A DNA stretch of 64,000 nt from Solirubrobacter pauli (GTDB lineage Bacteria > Actinomycetota > Thermoleophilia > Solirubrobacterales > Solirubrobacteraceae). The translations under genes were made by a program, and so were the position numbers. Positions 50,699 to 58,678 of this stretch are shown here, in pieces. The stretch covers positions 744,001 to 808,000 of the forward strand of contig NZ_RBIL01000002.1 in the NCBI RefSeq assembly GCF_003633755.1. Reading direction: 5' to 3'. The notes under the pieces are model-generated. The model saw only the letters and a list, made by a program, of their open reading frames with translations. It was not told the DNA's origin and ran no database searches. How positions within the stretch are numbered: the stretch's first letter is position 1; the number at the start of each line of letters is the position of its first letter.

Positions 50699-51751
50699 AT
50701 GAGCCGCAGAGTGGTGGTCACGGGCGCGACTGGAAACGTCGGGACCAGCGTCCTCGAGGCGCTGGGCAAGGACGAGCGGGTGGGGGAGATCGTCGGCATC
50801 GCGCGGCGGATCCCGAACTGGACGCCGCCGAAGGTGCGCTGGGTGTCCGCCGACGTGGCCGCCGACGACCTGCGTTCGGCCTTCGAGGGCGCGCACGCGG
50901 TCATCCACCTCGCGTGGCTCATCCAGCCGAGCCGTGACGGGGCCGAGCTCGAGCGGGTGAACGTGCGCGGCTCACGGCGCGTGTTCGACGCCGCGCTCGC
51001 GGCCGGCGTCGAGGTGCTCGTGCACGCGTCCTCGATCGGCGTCTACTCGCCCGGCCCGAAGGACGTCCCGGTGGACGAGACCTATCCGCGCGAGGGCGTC
51101 GACTCGCTCTTCTACGCCCGCCACAAGGCCGCCTGCGAGCACGCGCTGGACGCGCTGGAAGGCCGCGGCACGCGGATCGTCCGGCTGCGCCCCGGGCTGA
51201 TCTTCAAGCGCGAGGCGGGACCCGAGATCCGGCGGCTGTTCGCCGGCCCGCTCGTGCCGACCGCGCTGCTCAAGCCGGGCCGCATCCCGGTGCTGCCGCT
51301 GCCCGACAGGCTGGTCGTGCAGGCCGTGCACTCGCGGGACGTCGGCGACGCCTACCGGCTCGCCGCGCTCGAACCGCAGGCCGAGGGCGCCTACAACGTC
51401 GCCGCCGACCCCGTGCTCACCCCGGACCGGATCGCCAAGGTGCTCGGCGCGCGCCGGATCCGCGTGCCCGAGCGGCCGCTGCGCACGCTCGCCGGGCTGG
51501 CCTGGCAGGCGCGCCTGCAGCCCTCACCGCCGGGCTGGGTGGACATGGGGCTCGCGGTGCCGATCATGGACACCACGCGCGCCCGGACCCACCTCGGATG
51601 GACGCCGACCGTGGACTCCGAGGACGCGCTGCGCGAGGTGCTCGCGGGCATGCGCGAGACGAGCGGGCTCGACACGCCGCCGCTGAAGCCCCACGCCGGC
51701 GGCCCGCTGCGCGTGAAGGAGCTCCTCACCGGCGTCGGGAGGCGCCTCTAG
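50699..51751 (+). CDS. NAD-dependent epimerase/dehydratase (extended SDR)
   Basis: 350 aa. TGATGNVG (8-15) nucleotide-binding motif, HLAW, SSIGVY and the catalytic YARHK (Tyr-x3-Lys). C-terminal half diverges from sugar epimerases and has a reductase-like character (LGWTPTVDSEDALREVL typical of extended SDR ends). Substrate unknown. Two nucleotides separate its stop from the next ATG, so it is co-transcribed with the following SDR and P450 genes. Confidence 0.88.
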   Translation: MSRRVVVTGATGNVGTSVLEALGKDERVGEIVGIARRIPNWTPPKVRWVSADVAADDLRSAFEGAHAVIHLAWLIQPSRDGAELERVNVRGSRRVFDAALAAGVEVLVHASSIGVYSPGPKDVPVDETYPREGVDSLFYARHKAACEHALDALEGRGTRIVRLRPGLIFKREAGPEIRRLFAGPLVPTALLKPGRIPVLPLPDRLVVQAVHSRDVGDAYRLAALEPQAEGAYNVAADPVLTPDRIAKVLGARRIRVPERPLRTLAGLAWQARLQPSPPGWVDMGLAVPIMDTTRARTHLGWTPTVDSEDALREVLAGMRETSGLDTPPLKPHAGGPLRVKELLTGVGRRL

Positions 51752-51753
51752 CT

Positions 51754-52536
51754 ATGGCCACGACCACACAACGTCCGCTCGCCGTCGTCACCGGCGCGTC
51801 GAGCGGCATCGGATACGAGCTCGCGAAGCAGTTCGCCAACCACGGCTTCGACCTGATCGTCGCGGCGGAGGACGACGCCATCAACCGCGTCGGGACCGAG
51901 CTCGCCGCCGAGGCGGTGCAGGTCGACCTCGCGACCGACGAGGGCGTCGACGAGCTCTACGGGCGGCTCGCCGGCCGCAAGGTCGACGCGATCGCGCTCA
52001 ACGCGGGCATCGGCGCGGGCGGCGCGTTCGCCACCGACACCGACCTGCAGGACGAGCTCAAGCTGATCGACCTCAACGTGCGCTCGACCGTGCACCTGGC
52101 CAAGCACGTCGTCAAGGACATGGTCGCGCGAGACGAGGGGCGGATCCTGTTCACGTCCTCGATCGCCTCGACCATGCCGGGCGCGTTCCAGGCCGTCTAC
52201 AACGCCTCCAAGTCGTTCGTGCAGTCGTTCGCGATCGCGCTGCGCAACGAGCTCAAGGACACCAACGTCAGCGTCACGTCGTTGATGCCGGGGCCGACCG
52301 ACACCGAGTTCTTCGAACGGGCCGACATGCTCGACACGAAGGTCGGCTCGGGGGACAAGGACGACCCGGCGGATGTCGCCAAGGACGGGTTCGAGGCGCT
52401 GATGGCGGGCAAGGAGCGCGTCGAGTCCGCGTCCCTGTCCACGAAGCTGCAAGGCCGCGGCTCGCGCCTGCTGCCCGACAGCGCCAAGGCCGAGCTGCAC
52501 CGCAAGATGGCGGAGCCGGGGTCCGGCGAAGGATGA
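51754..52536 (+). CDS. Short-chain dehydrogenase/reductase
   Basis: 260 aa, classical SDR. TGASSGIG (14-21), NAGIG, catalytic Ser in FTSSIAS and YNASK (Tyr-x3-Lys). The C-terminal tail after about 215 is charged and lacks the usual substrate-binding end. Overlaps the P450 start by 4 nt (ATGA). With the epimerase-like and P450 genes it may form a small modification pathway for a lipid or terpenoid (inference). Confidence 0.9.
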   Translation: MATTTQRPLAVVTGASSGIGYELAKQFANHGFDLIVAAEDDAINRVGTELAAEAVQVDLATDEGVDELYGRLAGRKVDAIALNAGIGAGGAFATDTDLQDELKLIDLNVRSTVHLAKHVVKDMVARDEGRILFTSSIASTMPGAFQAVYNASKSFVQSFAIALRNELKDTNVSVTSLMPGPTDTEFFERADMLDTKVGSGDKDDPADVAKDGFEALMAGKERVESASLSTKLQGRGSRLLPDSAKAELHRKMAEPGSGEG

Positions 52537-53546
52537 CGCTGCCGCCAGGGCCGGAGCTGCCTGCCCTGGCGCAGGCCGTCGCCTACCACCGTGACCCGCT
52601 GGGCGTGCTGCTGCGCGCCCGTGCCCGCTACGGCCCGCGGTTCACCCTCCGCATCACCAAGCCAATCGTGTTCGTGTCCGACGCTTCGCTCATGGCGGAC
52701 GCGAACGCCGGTGCGGCCAGGCGAGCCGTGCTCCCGCTTGCCTCCCACCGCTCGCTGTTCGGCGCCGACGGCGCCGAGCACCGCAGCGAGCGCGCCTGGT
52801 GGGAGCCGCGCTTCCGCGACCTCTCCGAGGACGCGATCGCGGCGATCGCCGAGCGCCACATCGCCGGCTGGCCGCGCGGGCGGCCGTTCCGGCTGCTGGA
52901 GAAGATGCGCGACATCGCGACCGACGTCTTCGGTCGGCTGATCCTCGGCCTCGACGACCCGGACTTCGTCGGCGCGGTGCGGCGGATGCTGCGCACGCCG
53001 GGCAACCCGCCGCTGCCCGTCCCGGCGTCGCTGGATCCCGTCTTCCATTGGCGCGCCGCACCGTTGCGCGCGGTGCTGGAGCGCCACGGGCTGGACGCCG
53101 ACCGGGCGATCGTGGTGGTGGCGGCCGGCCAGGAGCCGCCGGCGATCGCGCTGGCCAACGTCGGCTACGAGTGGGCGCGGCGCGGGGGAGCGATCGACGG
53201 CGCGTTCGTCGACGAGACGCTGCGGCTGCGCCCCTCGGCGTCAGCCGCCCTACGCGAGGTCGACGGAGAGACGCGCGCGCTGTCGTCGCTGCTCGCCCAC
53301 CGCGACCCGGACGCGTTCCCGGACCCGCACGCCTTCCGCCTCGACCGCGACTACGAGCACCCGCTCTACATGCCGTTCGGCGGCGGCGTCCGCCGCTGCG
53401 TGGGGGAGCCGCTGGCCCGCGCCCAGCTGCGCGCGATCCCGCCGCTCCTCCCGCGCCTGAAGGCCGTGCACCCGCGCCCGGAACGCATGGTCGTCCGCGG
53501 CACGGTGCTCGTCCCGCACCGCAGCGCGCTCGTCATCGCAACCTAA
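52533..53546 (+). CDS. Compact cytochrome P450
   Basis: 337 aa, about 60-100 residues shorter than usual. Haem-binding FGGGVRRCVG (282-291, Cys289) and K-helix ETLR (Glu228-Arg231) are intact, and the C-helix HRSER is present. The I-helix reads AGQEPP (198-203), so the conserved acid is followed by Pro instead of Thr, which removes the usual proton-delivery alcohol. Shortening falls between about 150 and 195 (F/G region). Catalytic competence is uncertain but the haem core is complete. The TAA stop lies inside the extra AACCTAAAG copy that precedes the 29-bp palindrome at 53550-53578. Confidence 0.85.
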   Translation: MTLPPGPELPALAQAVAYHRDPLGVLLRARARYGPRFTLRITKPIVFVSDASLMADANAGAARRAVLPLASHRSLFGADGAEHRSERAWWEPRFRDLSEDAIAAIAERHIAGWPRGRPFRLLEKMRDIATDVFGRLILGLDDPDFVGAVRRMLRTPGNPPLPVPASLDPVFHWRAAPLRAVLERHGLDADRAIVVVAAGQEPPAIALANVGYEWARRGGAIDGAFVDETLRLRPSASAALREVDGETRALSSLLAHRDPDAFPDPHAFRLDRDYEHPLYMPFGGGVRRCVGEPLARAQLRAIPPLLPRLKAVHPRPERMVVRGTVLVPHRSALVIAT

Positions 53547-53549
53547 AGC

Positions 53550-53578
53550 AACCTAAAGGGGTCTGACCCCTTTAGGTT
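53550..53578. repeat. 29-bp palindromic element, copy 1 (bidirectional stop and terminator)
   Basis: Arms AACCTAAAGGGGTC and GACCCCTTTAGGTT around one T form a perfect 14-bp stem. An extra partial AACCTAAAG copy lies at 53540-53548. The P450 stop (TAA at 53544-53546) lies in that partial copy and the convergent sulfite-oxidase-like gene stop (TAA on the minus strand, 53574-53572) in the right arm. Confidence 0.85.
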
Positions 53579-54621
53579 GGTCGAGGTACGTCGAGGGTGA
53601 GGCGCGGGCGGGCGTTGTTGACGTAGCCCTTCGGGTTCCAGAGGCCCGCCTCGTCCTCCGGTTGGGTCGCGGCGGACGAGTCCCAGGCGCGGACGATGAG
53701 CTCGTGCTCTCCCGGCGGGAGGTCCAGCGGGAGGCGCCAGTGGCGCCAGGCCCAGGGGCCGAGGTCGTCGAGCAGCTCGGCCTGCGTCCAGGTGGTGCCG
53801 CCGTCGACGGACACGTCCACGCGGGTGACGAAGCGCTCGCCGCCGGCGAACGCGTAGCCGCGGACCTCGGTCGGCGTCGCCGACAGGATGTCCGCGTTCA
53901 AGGCGACGAGCCCGAGGGGGAGGCCGCGGCCCGGGGCGGGCGTGTCGTCCTCCGGAAGCAGCCGGTAGACGACGTCCTGGAAGTAGCCCTTCCACGGCGT
54001 GCTCCGCAGCTCGATCCGGTTGAGCCACTTGACGCTCCGTGCGCCGATGTAGCCCGGCACGACCACGCGCAGCGGCGCGCCGTGCACCGGCTCGAGCGGC
54101 TCGCCGTTCATCGCCCAGGCCAGCAGCACCTCGGGGCGGGTGGCCTTCTCGAGCGGGATCGAGCCGCCGAAGGGCTGCGGCGGCTTGGCCTCCGGGCTCA
54201 GGTCGGCGCCCTCGAAGCCGACGTGGCGGGCGCCCGGGAGCGGCCGGGCGAGGGCGAGCACGTCCGCGAGACGCACGCCGGTCCAGGTGGCCGTGCCGGT
54301 CGCGCCCGGGCCCCAGGGCGCCTCGCCCGGGATGTCGCGGATCGCGATCAGGCCGGCGCGCCGGTTGCCCGCGCACTGGAGCGTGGCGGTCACGGTGTGC
54401 TCGGGGAGCGCCTCGCGCAGCGTCGCGAGCGACAGGTCCAGCGGGCGCTCGAGCTGGCCGTCGACGCGCAGTCGCCAATCCGCCGGCTCGGGCACGTCGC
54501 CGTGGTTGCGCACGTAGAACGCCGACGTGGCCGTGAGCGGCCCGGCCGCCAGCGCGTCGCGCTCGGTCTCCGCGTTGTACGGGTCGGTCCCGTGGACGAT
54601 CACGTCGCGTTTGCCGTGCAT
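53572..54621 (-). CDS. Sulfite oxidase-like molybdopterin enzyme
   Basis: 349 aa. Mo-cofactor domain with ligand Cys83 in TATLQCAGNRR, WTGVRLADVL and VVVPGYIGARSVKWL, followed by the Mo-co dimerisation domain (VDVSVDGGTTWTQAELL, HEL...VRAWDSS). No signal peptide or haem domain, so it is a cytoplasmic or separately targeted member such as plant-type SO or a sulfoxide reductase catalytic subunit. ATG 54621 is 8 nt after TAGGCT on the minus strand, a leaderless arrangement. The stop is supplied by the palindromic element. Divergent from the VOC gene with less than 20 bp between starts. Confidence 0.88.
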   Translation of the reverse strand: MHGKRDVIVHGTDPYNAETERDALAAGPLTATSAFYVRNHGDVPEPADWRLRVDGQLERPLDLSLATLREALPEHTVTATLQCAGNRRAGLIAIRDIPGEAPWGPGATGTATWTGVRLADVLALARPLPGARHVGFEGADLSPEAKPPQPFGGSIPLEKATRPEVLLAWAMNGEPLEPVHGAPLRVVVPGYIGARSVKWLNRIELRSTPWKGYFQDVVYRLLPEDDTPAPGRGLPLGLVALNADILSATPTEVRGYAFAGGERFVTRVDVSVDGGTTWTQAELLDDLGPWAWRHWRLPLDLPPGEHELIVRAWDSSAATQPEDEAGLWNPKGYVNNARPRLTLDVPRPT

Positions 54622-54629
54622 CGGCTGAA

Positions 54630-54635
54630 AGCCTA
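54630..54635 (-). promoter_or_regulatory. Putative -10 (TAGGCT), leaderless start
   Basis: TAGGCT on the minus strand ends 8 nt before the ATG of the sulfite oxidase-like gene. It overlaps the start region of the divergent VOC gene. Confidence 0.5.
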
Positions 54636-54640
54636 TGCGC

Positions 54641-55039
54641 ATGATCCGGCTCGACCACTGCGTCATCCACATCTCCGACTGGGAGACCTCGAACGCCTTC
54701 TACCGCGACGTCCTCGGCGCGGAGGTCGTGGAAGGTGGCTCCGGCCGTGTCGCGTACCGGTTCGGCGACACGCAGCTGAACGTGCACGGACCGGGCGTGG
54801 ACGTCGGCACGCTCGTCGCCCGGCTGCCGGTGATGCCGGGCAACAGCGACCTCTGCTTCGTCTGGGACGGCGCGCCGGAGGACGCCGTCGCCCACCTCGA
54901 GCGTCACGGCGTGGCCATCGAGGACGGCCCGGTCACCCGCCACGGCGCCCGCGGCGAGGGCACGAGCGTCTACTTCCGCGACCCCGACGGCTCGCTGCTG
55001 GAGCTCATCTCGTACATAAAGGAACCTAAAGGGGTCTGA
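54641..55039 (+). CDS. VOC-family (glyoxalase/dioxygenase fold) protein ending in a repeat element
   Basis: 132 aa. VOC fold: MIRLDHCVIHISDWETSNAF, then VAYRFGDTQLNVHGPG, LCFVWDGAPEDAV and SVYFRDPDGSLLELISY. Metal ligands His6 and the Glu in LLELI fit, the others are less clear. The last residues (KEPKGV) and the TGA stop are encoded by the 29-bp palindrome at 55023-55051, so its C-terminus was remodelled by the element. ATG 54635 is an alternative start. Function unknown; extradiol-type or lyase activity is possible. Confidence 0.8.
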   Translation: MIRLDHCVIHISDWETSNAFYRDVLGAEVVEGGSGRVAYRFGDTQLNVHGPGVDVGTLVARLPVMPGNSDLCFVWDGAPEDAVAHLERHGVAIEDGPVTRHGARGEGTSVYFRDPDGSLLELISYIKEPKGV

Positions 55040-55051
55040 CCCCTTTAGGTT
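55023..55051. repeat. 29-bp palindromic element, copy 2
   Basis: Identical to copy 1 (53550-53578). It supplies the VOC stop codon (TGA 55037-55039) and, through TAGGTT (55046-55051), a -10-like hexamer 7 nt before GTG 55059 of the cyclase gene. Confidence 0.85.
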
Positions 55052-55058
55052 GGCGCCC

Positions 55059-56399
55059 GTGCCCGTCCGCATCGTCACCGCGCTGGCGCTGCCGATCGCG
55101 TTGATCGTGCTGCTCCGCGCCGCCCCGTCGGTGGACGCGCGCTGGGAGGACCAGCCCGCGCACTTCTGGATCGTGCTGGTCGCGGGCGTGGTGAACGCGG
55201 GGCTCGCGATCGCGGTCAGCGAGGCCGGGCGGCGCCGCAAGGATGCGCGGCTGCTGCTGATCGGGCTCGCGTTCCTGGCCAGCGCCGGCTTCCTCGGGCT
55301 GCACGCGCTGGCGACGCCCGGGGTGCTGCTGGAGAAGGGCAACGCGGGGTTCGTGCTGGCGACGCCGGTGGGGCTCGTGGTCGCGGGGCTGCTGGCGGCG
55401 GCCAGCGCGGTCGAGTACCCGCTGCGCACGGCGCTGGCGATCGTCCGGCACGCGCGGGCGCTCCTCGCCGCGGTGCTGGGGCTGCTGGCGCTGTGGGCGC
55501 TGCTGTCGCTCGCGGACCTGCCCCCGCTGCGGTCCACGGTCACGCCCGAGGACGCGGAGGCTGCGCTCGGGGTGTTCGCGCTGCTCGGCGTGGCCAGCTA
55601 CGGATTCGCGGCGGTGCAGTACTTCCGGATCGCGACGCGCCGCGGCTCCGGGCTGGCGTTCGCGATCGCGTTCGCGTTCGCGCTGCTGGCCGAGGCACTC
55701 GTGATCGTCCTGCTCTCGCTGACCACGAGCTGGCAGCTCAGCTGGTGGGAGTGGCACCTGCTGATGGCGATCAGCTTCTTCACGATCGCCGCCGCGGCGC
55801 AGCGCGAGTGGTTCGAGGAGCGCTTCAGCGCGCTCTACCTCGACGAGACGCTCGCCGGACACCGCGAGGTCACCGTCCTGTTCGCGGACCTGAGCGGCTT
55901 CACGCCGTTCTCCGAGGCCAACGGCCCGGAAGCCGTCCACGCGATGCTGGTCGCCTACTTCGGCGAGCTCGCCCCGATGCTCGTCGACGACTTCGACGGC
56001 GAGGTCCAGGACTTCGTCGGCGACCAGATCTTCGCGATCTTCAACAAGCGCGGCGACCACCCGGACCACGCGTTGCGCGGCGCCCGCGCCGCGCTGGAGC
56101 TGCAACGCCGCGCCGAGGCGATCCGGCGGCCCGGCTGGCCGCGCTTCCGCTGCGGCGTGAACACCGGCCCGGTGCTCGCCGGCGTCGTCGGCGACCGCGG
56201 GCACCGGATCCACGGCGTCTTCGGCGACACCGTCAACCTGGGCTCACGGCTAGAGGGGCAGGCGCGCCCGGGCGAGGTCGTGATCGCCGGGACGACCCGG
56301 GACCACCTCCCGGACGCGGCGGACGTCGAGCCGCTGCCGCCGCTCGCGATCAAGGGCAAGGCCGAGCCGGTGCAGGCGTTCATCCTCCGCGCGCTCTAG
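55059..56399 (+). CDS. Membrane-bound class III adenylate/guanylate cyclase
   Basis: 446 aa. About eight N-terminal membrane helices (residues 1-245) precede a class III cyclase domain: first metal Asp in VLFADLSGFTPF (about 277), second in VQDFVGDQIFAIF (about 321), and the adenine/transition-state segment VFGDTVNLGSRLEGQ with Asn and Arg (about 391-405). All catalytic residues are in place. GTG 55059 is preceded by TAGGTT; a TTG lies at 55050. It overlaps the convergent ChaB gene by 20 bp. Makes cAMP (or cGMP) in response to a membrane signal; no sensor is recognisable. Confidence 0.88.
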   Translation: MPVRIVTALALPIALIVLLRAAPSVDARWEDQPAHFWIVLVAGVVNAGLAIAVSEAGRRRKDARLLLIGLAFLASAGFLGLHALATPGVLLEKGNAGFVLATPVGLVVAGLLAAASAVEYPLRTALAIVRHARALLAAVLGLLALWALLSLADLPPLRSTVTPEDAEAALGVFALLGVASYGFAAVQYFRIATRRGSGLAFAIAFAFALLAEALVIVLLSLTTSWQLSWWEWHLLMAISFFTIAAAAQREWFEERFSALYLDETLAGHREVTVLFADLSGFTPFSEANGPEAVHAMLVAYFGELAPMLVDDFDGEVQDFVGDQIFAIFNKRGDHPDHALRGARAALELQRRAEAIRRPGWPRFRCGVNTGPVLAGVVGDRGHRIHGVFGDTVNLGSRLEGQARPGEVVIAGTTRDHLPDAADVEPLPPLAIKGKAEPVQAFILRAL

Positions 56400-56796
56400 C
56401 CGACTCGCGATCGTTGTAGCGCTGGAGCGCGTCGACCAGCTCGTCCTTGGTCATCTTCGACCGGCCGGGGATGTCCGCCTCACGCGCGTCCTGCTCGAGC
56501 TCGGCCTTCGTCTTGTTGGCGTCCACGCCTCCGGCCGTCTCCCGCGGGCGGTCACGCGCCGCGGCGCCGCCCCGCGCGGCCTGCGGGTCCGACGGCCCGT
56601 ACTCGTCCTTGAGCTCCCAGTGGTCGCCCTTCTTCTCGGCGATGTGCTTGACCGCCGCCCACGCCGTCCGGTGCGCCCGCTCCTCGTCGCCGTCGTACTG
56701 CTCCTCGGCGCTGTCGAGCGTCTCGCTGTAGGCCTTCTGCACCTTCTCCGGGGAGCGCTGCAGCGTCCCCGGGAGGTCCTTCTTGCTCAGGGGCAT
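56380..56796 (-). CDS. ChaB-family protein with Rho_N/SAP-like C-terminus
   Basis: 138 aa. N-terminal 60 residues are a ChaB domain (PLSKKDLPGTLQRSPEKVQK, RTAWAAVKHIAEKKGDHW). A charged linker then leads to a Rho_N-like element (TKAELEQDAREADIPGRSKM, TKDELVDALQRY). The combination occurs in actinobacterial proteins of unknown role; a nucleic-acid or protein-tethering function is inferred. ATG 56796 lies 7 nt after TAGGCC on the minus strand and pairs with the divergent gene through the CTACCC-G-GGGTAG palindrome. Confidence 0.85.
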   Translation of the reverse strand: MPLSKKDLPGTLQRSPEKVQKAYSETLDSAEEQYDGDEERAHRTAWAAVKHIAEKKGDHWELKDEYGPSDPQAARGGAAARDRPRETAGGVDANKTKAELEQDAREADIPGRSKMTKDELVDALQRYNDRESARARGG

Positions 56797-56803
56797 GACT
56801 GCG

Positions 56804-56822
56804 GGCCTACCCGGGGTAGCGC
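56804..56822. promoter_or_regulatory. Shared divergent promoter palindrome CTACCC-G-GGGTAG
   Basis: Palindrome 56807-56819. TAGGCC (minus strand) ends 7 nt before the ChaB start and TAGCGC (plus strand) 6 nt before ATG 56829. This is the same design as 50670-50692. Confidence 0.6.
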
Positions 56823-56828
56823 CTGGTG

Positions 56829-57854
56829 ATGAGCCAGCCCGAGATCGTCTTCGAGTTCCACGACCAGATGCCGACCGGGGTGACCGTGGCCGACGACGGG
56901 CGGATCTTCGTCTGCTATCCGCGCTGGGGCGACAAGGTCGACTTCACGGTCGCCGAGCTGCGCGACGGGAAGGAGGTCCCGTTCCCGGACGCGGAGGTCA
57001 ACGTCTTCGACCCGGACCGCCCGCGTGAGACGCTCGTGTCCGTCCAGAGCGTCGTGATCGACCCCGCCGGGAAGCTGTGGCTGCTCGACACGGGCTCGAT
57101 CGAGCTGCAGCCCCGCGTCGAGGGCGGCGCGAAGCTCGTGCGGGTCGACCTCGAGACCAACGCGATCGACCACACGATCGTCGTCCCGCCCGACGTCGCG
57201 CTCGAGACGACGTACCTGAACGACATCCGCTTCGACCTGCGGCGCGGCGACGCCGGCTACGCGTTCATCACCGACTCCTCGATCGGCGAAGGGCCGGGCG
57301 GGATCATCGTCGTCGACCTGGGCAGCGGCCGCTGCCACCGCGCCCTGCACGACCACCCCAGCACGCGGATCACCGACGGCTACCTCGCGGTGATCGAAGG
57401 GCAGCCGCTGCCCGAGCTGGCGATGGCGAGCGACGGCATCGCGATCTCCCACGACGGCGAGCGCCTCTACTACTGCCCGCTCGCGGGCCGCCGCCTGTAC
57501 AGCGCGTCGGTCGAGGCGCTGATCGCCGGCGACGCCTCCAACACGGTCGAGGACCACGGGGAGAAGGGCGCCTCGGACGGCCTCGAGTCGGGCGCCGACG
57601 GCTCGCTCTTCGCCACCAACTACGAGCAGGGCGCGATCCTCCGCCGCACGCCCGGCGGCGACTGGGAGGCCGTCGTGCGCGACGCGGGCCTCCGCTTCGT
57701 CGACACGCTCGCGGTGGCCGCCGACGGCTTCATCTACTTCACCGTCAATCAGCTCCACCTGCAGGACGACTACCAGGGCGGGGAGGACCGCCGCGAGCGC
57801 CCGTTCCACGTCATGCGCGCTGAGGTCGGCGTGTCGCCGGTCCGGCTGCGGTAA
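56829..57854 (+). CDS. Yellow/major royal jelly (SMP-30-like) beta-propeller protein
   Basis: 341 aa. Six-bladed propeller: TGVTVADDGRIFVCYPRWGD, VQSVVIDPAGKLWLLDTGSI (the Yellow/MRJP signature), AMASDGIAISHDGERLYYCP and GLESGADGSLFATNYEQGAI. No signal peptide. Relatives include dopachrome-conversion and lactonase-like proteins; a lactonase or ligand-binding role is inferred. ATG 56829 lies 6 nt after the -10-like TAGCGC; a GTG one codon upstream is also possible. Confidence 0.82.
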   Translation: MSQPEIVFEFHDQMPTGVTVADDGRIFVCYPRWGDKVDFTVAELRDGKEVPFPDAEVNVFDPDRPRETLVSVQSVVIDPAGKLWLLDTGSIELQPRVEGGAKLVRVDLETNAIDHTIVVPPDVALETTYLNDIRFDLRRGDAGYAFITDSSIGEGPGGIIVVDLGSGRCHRALHDHPSTRITDGYLAVIEGQPLPELAMASDGIAISHDGERLYYCPLAGRRLYSASVEALIAGDASNTVEDHGEKGASDGLESGADGSLFATNYEQGAILRRTPGGDWEAVVRDAGLRFVDTLAVAADGFIYFTVNQLHLQDDYQGGEDRRERPFHVMRAEVGVSPVRLR

Positions 57855-58081
57855 CTGGTCGAAGCGCTGCGCTCGTCGAGCAAGGACCGCTTCGACGGCC
57901 CGACGGCCGTCACCGAAGCACTGAGCTGAGCGTCTCCCGCACGCGGTACGGACGCACCGGCAGCTCGCGGAAGCATGGATGATCGACCTAGACGATCGAC
58001 GGTTTGTGGAGACGTCGCATATGCGTAGGCTTTCTATAGCGATCGAGATAGGCCGATCGATGGTCATGGGGAGGAACTCGT
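57855..58081 (+). promoter_or_regulatory. Intergenic region with hairpin and GATCGA repeats ahead of the collagen-like gene
   Basis: 227 bp. An 8-bp stem (TCGAAGCG 57859-57866 / CGCTTCGA 57888-57895) may terminate the preceding gene. GATCGA occurs at 57981, 57994, 58041 and 58055, in two pairs 13 and 14 bp apart, flanking AT-rich TAGGCT (58026) and TATAGC. A GGGGAGGA ribosome binding site precedes ATG 58082. Confidence 0.5.
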
Positions 58082-58678
58082 ATGCAGGCTCTCAAACGTC
58101 CTGGCGTCTGGCTGGGAACGATCGCCGTCGTGTTGGGGATGGGAGGCAGTGCGATCGCCGCGTCGCAGATCACGAGCGCGCAGATCAAGGACGGGACGAT
58201 TCAGGCAAAGGACATAAAGCGTGGAGCGATCGGGACGGCCCAGCTCAGCTCCGCCGTGAAGGACAACCTCACAGGCGGCGACGGCTTCACGGGCGCCACC
58301 GGCCCCGCGGGGCCGGCTGGGCCGGCCGGTCCTCCCGGCGCTCCCGGTCTCGCCGGGGTCGAGCGCGTCGAGTCCATCCACTTCTCGCTCGCGCCCGGCC
58401 AGTTCTCGCCGAACGTGACGGCAAACTGCTCGCCCGGCAAGGTGGTCGTCGGCACGGGCTACTACGGCTCTGTGGCCGAGACGAACTTCGTGAAGGCCTA
58501 TACGACGTTCGTGGGCGGCTTCATGGTCAACGACACCAACATCACGGTGAGCGACCTGCACTTCCAGGCGATCTGCGCGTCGGCGGGCGGCGCTGTCGCT
58601 GCGTCGGCTGCGCGCAGCGCCACCAGTGCCGCCTACGCAGCAGATCGCAAGCAGATCCTCACTGCCCGTTCGCGCTGA
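58082..58678 (+). CDS. Secreted collagen-like protein
   Basis: 198 aa. Signal peptide or anchor (LGTIAVVLGMGGSAIAA) is followed by repeating units SQITSAQIKDGTIQAKDIKR-type (xxIxxxxI stutter), then a short collagen-like GXY run (GFTGATGPAGPAGPAGPPGA, about residues 68-91) and a beta-rich C-terminal domain with two cysteines (VTANCSPGKVVVG; FQAICASAGG). Such modules form trimeric surface fibres. The stop overlaps the next ATG (TGATG), so a small membrane protein is co-translated. Adhesion or surface display is inferred. Confidence 0.82.
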   Translation: MQALKRPGVWLGTIAVVLGMGGSAIAASQITSAQIKDGTIQAKDIKRGAIGTAQLSSAVKDNLTGGDGFTGATGPAGPAGPAGPPGAPGLAGVERVESIHFSLAPGQFSPNVTANCSPGKVVVGTGYYGSVAETNFVKAYTTFVGGFMVNDTNITVSDLHFQAICASAGGAVAASAARSATSAAYAADRKQILTARSR

